This document shows, one piece after another, positions 60,862-63,091 of a stretch of 63,091 nucleotides of DNA. Source of the DNA: Chlamydiota bacterium (GTDB lineage: Bacteria > Chlamydiota > Chlamydiia > Chlamydiales > Parachlamydiaceae). Numbering within the stretch: position 1 is the stretch's first letter; the number at the start of each line of letters is the position of its first letter. Made by a program: the position numbers and the translations under genes. The stretch covers positions 1-63,091 of the forward strand of contig JABDCX010000009.1 of assembly GCA_013287915.1 (NCBI GenBank), in the 5' to 3' direction. The notes under the pieces are model-generated. The model ran no database searches, had not been told where the DNA came from, and was given only the letters and a program-made list of their open reading frames with translations.

Positions 60862-61950
60862 ATGCCAATCCTTTGGCGCTACTTACTTTCTGAATACATA
60901 AAAACCTTTTCACTCTGCATCGGAGCTTTCATTGCAATCTTGCTGACGATGCGGCTCGATGAAATTGCCAACTTCATCACTTTGAGTCCAAGCGGCTGGC
61001 ACCTGATTATTTTCGTTTTACAGCAAATCCCCTATATCCTTCCGATCACCTTTCCCGTAGCCTCTCTCATCGCCTCTCTTTTAGTCACCCAACAGCTGTC
61101 TGAAACACAAGAGCTCACTGCCGCACGTGCCTGCGGGTTTGCTTTACGCGATATCTTCCTTCCCATTCTTCTCCTTTCCCTCTTCCTCTCGGTGCTCAAT
61201 TTTTACATCGTCTCAGAGGTCGCGACCCAAAGCCACCAAAAAAGCAATCAGCTCAAAAGTGAACTGCGCTCTCTCAATCCGCTCATTCTGATCCACAACA
61301 AAAACGTGATGCGGATGAAAGGGTTTTATTTCGATACGCTAGGACCGTCCAAAATGGGTGAGTTCGCACAAGACATCGTCTTCTTTACACCCAGTCGCCA
61401 CAGTCAGAGAATGAATGTAATGCTGGCGCGCGAGTTCAAAATGAACGGAGAGCGTCTCGAAGGGCGTGGAGTCACCTTGATCACAAACCAGAAACAAAAA
61501 AAACCGGCCAACAGCGAAACCGTGATGGTCGAAAATATGGCAACGACAGAAATCGGAACCGGAGAATTTTCAGACTTGCTGGAAAAGAATGTATGGAGCC
61601 TCAAACCAGATCATATGAAGCTGTCCTATCTCCTCGCAGGTCTCCAAACGAAAGAAGACAATCGAAATCAGATCATCAGTGAAGTGATGAAACGCCTCTC
61701 TGTTGCCCTATCCGTTTTCACTTTCACGCTAATGGGTCTTGCCTTTGGAACGACGATTGGGAGGCGCCATTCCCCTTTGCGAATCATCTACGTCATCCTG
61801 TTGGCAGCCGTTTACATGATCGCCTTCTTCATCGCACGCTCGATTGACGGGCCTCCCCTCGTCAGTGCACTGCTATATTTTGCTCCCCTTGCATTCATCA
61901 TTCTGCTATCGTTGCGACTACTATACCGCGTCTCACATGGAGTGGAGTGA
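60862..61950 (+). CDS. LPS export permease, LptF/LptG (YjgP/YjgQ) family, first copy
   Basis: One of two permeases that, with LptB, extract LPS from the inner membrane. The 362-residue product has the family plan. Three N-terminal membrane spans (FSLCIGAFIAILLTM; IPYILPITFPVASLIASLL; FLPILLLSLFLSVLNFYI) precede a periplasmic beta-jellyroll domain of about 110 residues and three C-terminal spans. AARACGFALRDIFLPI is the coupling-helix region. AGGAAGAG precedes the ATG. Whether it is F or G cannot be settled by eye. Confidence 0.88.
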   Translation: MPILWRYLLSEYIKTFSLCIGAFIAILLTMRLDEIANFITLSPSGWHLIIFVLQQIPYILPITFPVASLIASLLVTQQLSETQELTAARACGFALRDIFLPILLLSLFLSVLNFYIVSEVATQSHQKSNQLKSELRSLNPLILIHNKNVMRMKGFYFDTLGPSKMGEFAQDIVFFTPSRHSQRMNVMLAREFKMNGERLEGRGVTLITNQKQKKPANSETVMVENMATTEIGTGEFSDLLEKNVWSLKPDHMKLSYLLAGLQTKEDNRNQIISEVMKRLSVALSVFTFTLMGLAFGTTIGRRHSPLRIIYVILLAAVYMIAFFIARSIDGPPLVSALLYFAPLAFIILLSLRLLYRVSHGVE

Positions 61951-61953
61951 ACC

Positions 61954-63063
61954 ATGTCAATTCCCCTGTTTTCCATCTGGGAAAAATACATTTATCGCAA
62001 CATCTTCAAAACGTTCTTTCTCTGCCTATTCGGCTTTTACAGCTTATACGTCCTCATCAATTACTCGAGCCACTCAAACAGCTTTCACCACTACCATTTT
62101 TCATTCGCCGCGATCTTGACCTACTACCTTAACGACTTCATAGCTCGGCTCGATTTCCTCGTTCCCTTTGCCTTGATCATTGCCTGCACACATATGCTGT
62201 GCAGTTTGAACATCCACAACGAACTCACCGCTCTTTTGATGGCAGGCGTTACCTACCGACGCATTTTGCTCCCCTTTTTTCTCAGTGCTCTACTTTGCAT
62301 GGGGATTCTCTACCTCAATGCCGAAGTTGCCTCTCCAATCGTCGCTAAACAATATAAACAATACGAACAGCTCCGCAGCAGCTATAAACACCGCAAACGC
62401 GATCACCCCCACATCCAGCAAATCAGCCTCAAGGACCAATCCTCTCTCGTCTTCCAAAACTACAACAGCCTCGCTGGAGCATTTGAGGATGCCTATTGGA
62501 TCCGTTCAATCGACGACATTTATCGGATGAAGACCTTAAAACCTTTGCCAGGAGTACCGATTGCAGAGCAGGTGGAACACTTTCAGCGCAATCCTGCAGG
62601 AGCGATGGTGATCACAGAGCAATTTCCCTCTCTCTTGCTGCCTGAGATCCAATTCCACACAAAAGCGCTGCTCGATACAATTACCGAACCAGAAGGGTTT
62701 GCCCTTTCTGAGCTCTATAGGCGCACCACACCGCCCACAGCCATTTTTAGCGAAAAGGAAGCGAAGTTCCTCACGACTTACTACCACAGGCTTGCCATGC
62801 CGCTTGCATGTTTATTAGCCATAATGATCCCAGCTCCTTTTTGCCTGCGCTTTACAAGAACACTGCCCAAATTCCTGATTTATGCGTGCAGTCTCTTTGC
62901 CCTCGTTTTTTTCTTTCTGCTCCTCAACGCCGCTTCGCTTTTGGGCGACCGACAAGTGCTTAACCCCGCAGTTGCCATCTGGACGCCCTGTGTGGCCTAT
63001 TTTGCGATTGCCTTGTATCGCCTGTTCCCACTTTTGAAAAATGGAGGAACGAAAAAAGGATGA
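61954..63063 (+). CDS. LPS export permease, LptF/LptG family, second copy
   Basis: The partner of the preceding permease, starting 3 bases after it. The 369-residue product shows the same six-span plan (KTFFLCLFGFYSLYVLI; FLVPFALIIACTHML; ILLPFFLSALLCMGILYL; the last three spans from about 275). LLMAGVTYRRILLPFF is the counterpart of the coupling region, and a periplasmic domain lies between. The C-terminus is a short basic tail. The two form the LptFG half of the exporter, as beside tilS in Chlamydia. Confidence 0.88.
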   Translation: MSIPLFSIWEKYIYRNIFKTFFLCLFGFYSLYVLINYSSHSNSFHHYHFSFAAILTYYLNDFIARLDFLVPFALIIACTHMLCSLNIHNELTALLMAGVTYRRILLPFFLSALLCMGILYLNAEVASPIVAKQYKQYEQLRSSYKHRKRDHPHIQQISLKDQSSLVFQNYNSLAGAFEDAYWIRSIDDIYRMKTLKPLPGVPIAEQVEHFQRNPAGAMVITEQFPSLLLPEIQFHTKALLDTITEPEGFALSELYRRTTPPTAIFSEKEAKFLTTYYHRLAMPLACLLAIMIPAPFCLRFTRTLPKFLIYACSLFALVFFFLLLNAASLLGDRQVLNPAVAIWTPCVAYFAIALYRLFPLLKNGGTKKG

Positions 63064-63091
63064 TGGATCCATTTGACTTAAAGTTGTGGGA
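63060..63091 (+). CDS. Start of a further gene, cut by the window end
   Basis: Two adjacent ATGs (63060, 63063) overlap the stop of the permease gene, preceded by GGAGG. The frame stays open for the last ten codons (MMDPFDLKLW). Too short to identify. Confidence 0.4.
   Translation, partial: MMDPFDLKLW

Noticed and set aside
1-63091. tRNA, rRNA, CRISPR array, transposase and riboswitch search by eye
   Set aside because: No cloverleaf with a GGTTCGAATCC-like arm, no rRNA segment, no transposase motif and no array was recognised in the intergenic regions.

Overview
The window looks like a chromosome segment of a chlamydia-like bacterium (Chlamydiota, an environmental or parachlamydial lineage). 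The evidence is a complete V-type ATP synthase operon in chlamydial order (E, DUF2764 protein, A, B, D, I, K). Further support comes from a cysteine desulfurase next to a PP2C phosphatase, the tilS/ftsH and tadA/rpsO/pnp gene pairs, LptF/LptG permeases beside tilS, a ~900-residue FtsH, and several host-interaction-type proteins. The genus cannot be fixed by eye. No rRNA, tRNA, CRISPR array, insertion sequence or origin was recognised.

Layout. 1-1.7 kb: an uninterrupted reverse-strand astB (N-succinylarginine dihydrolase, cut by the window edge) preceded by a 5'-truncated astD remnant. 1.9-5.5 kb: an AT-rich accessory patch with a translationally coupled hypothetical/TPR-chaperone-like pair and a large protein with an APH-like kinase motif. 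5.6-7.5 kb: ispD and dxr of the MEP isoprenoid pathway. 7.7-11 kb: a small membrane protein and a large FAD/Fe-S oxidoreductase. 11-20 kb: a second accessory patch with a TPR-like protein, a RING-finger-like membrane protein, a protein with WAF-type helical repeats, a two-TM protein, a VOC-like protein and a pentein-fold deiminase-like protein. 19.7-21.3 kb: DAHP synthase and a lipoprotein. 21.3-28.9 kb: V-ATPase operon. 29-30.4 kb: small exported proteins. 30.5-36.1 kb: a reverse-strand run ending in a Fic AMPylase whose promoter is nested between two identical palindromes. 36.2-42.7 kb: cysteine desulfurase, PP2C phosphatase, CPBP protease, lipoprotein, an Inc-like protein and tadA. 42.7-46.2 kb: rpsO, pnp, ispA. 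46-56 kb: mixed accessory genes, including an R-SNARE-like protein, a sugar transferase, an MreD-like protein, rarA, a peroxiredoxin, coiled-coil proteins and UDP-glucose dehydrogenase. 56.2-63.1 kb: ftsH, tilS, a GYF_2 protein and LptF/LptG.

Housekeeping genes form the backbone: isoprenoid synthesis (ispD, dxr, ispA), energy coupling, Fe-S supply, RNA processing, proteolysis and LPS export. Between them lie patches of lineage-specific proteins resembling host-directed factors: RING-like, SNARE-like, Fic, WAF-repeat, coiled-coil, Inc-like and chaperone/cargo-like. Dispersed palindromic repeats sit in several intergenic gaps. All functional statements come from motif reading without database searches.
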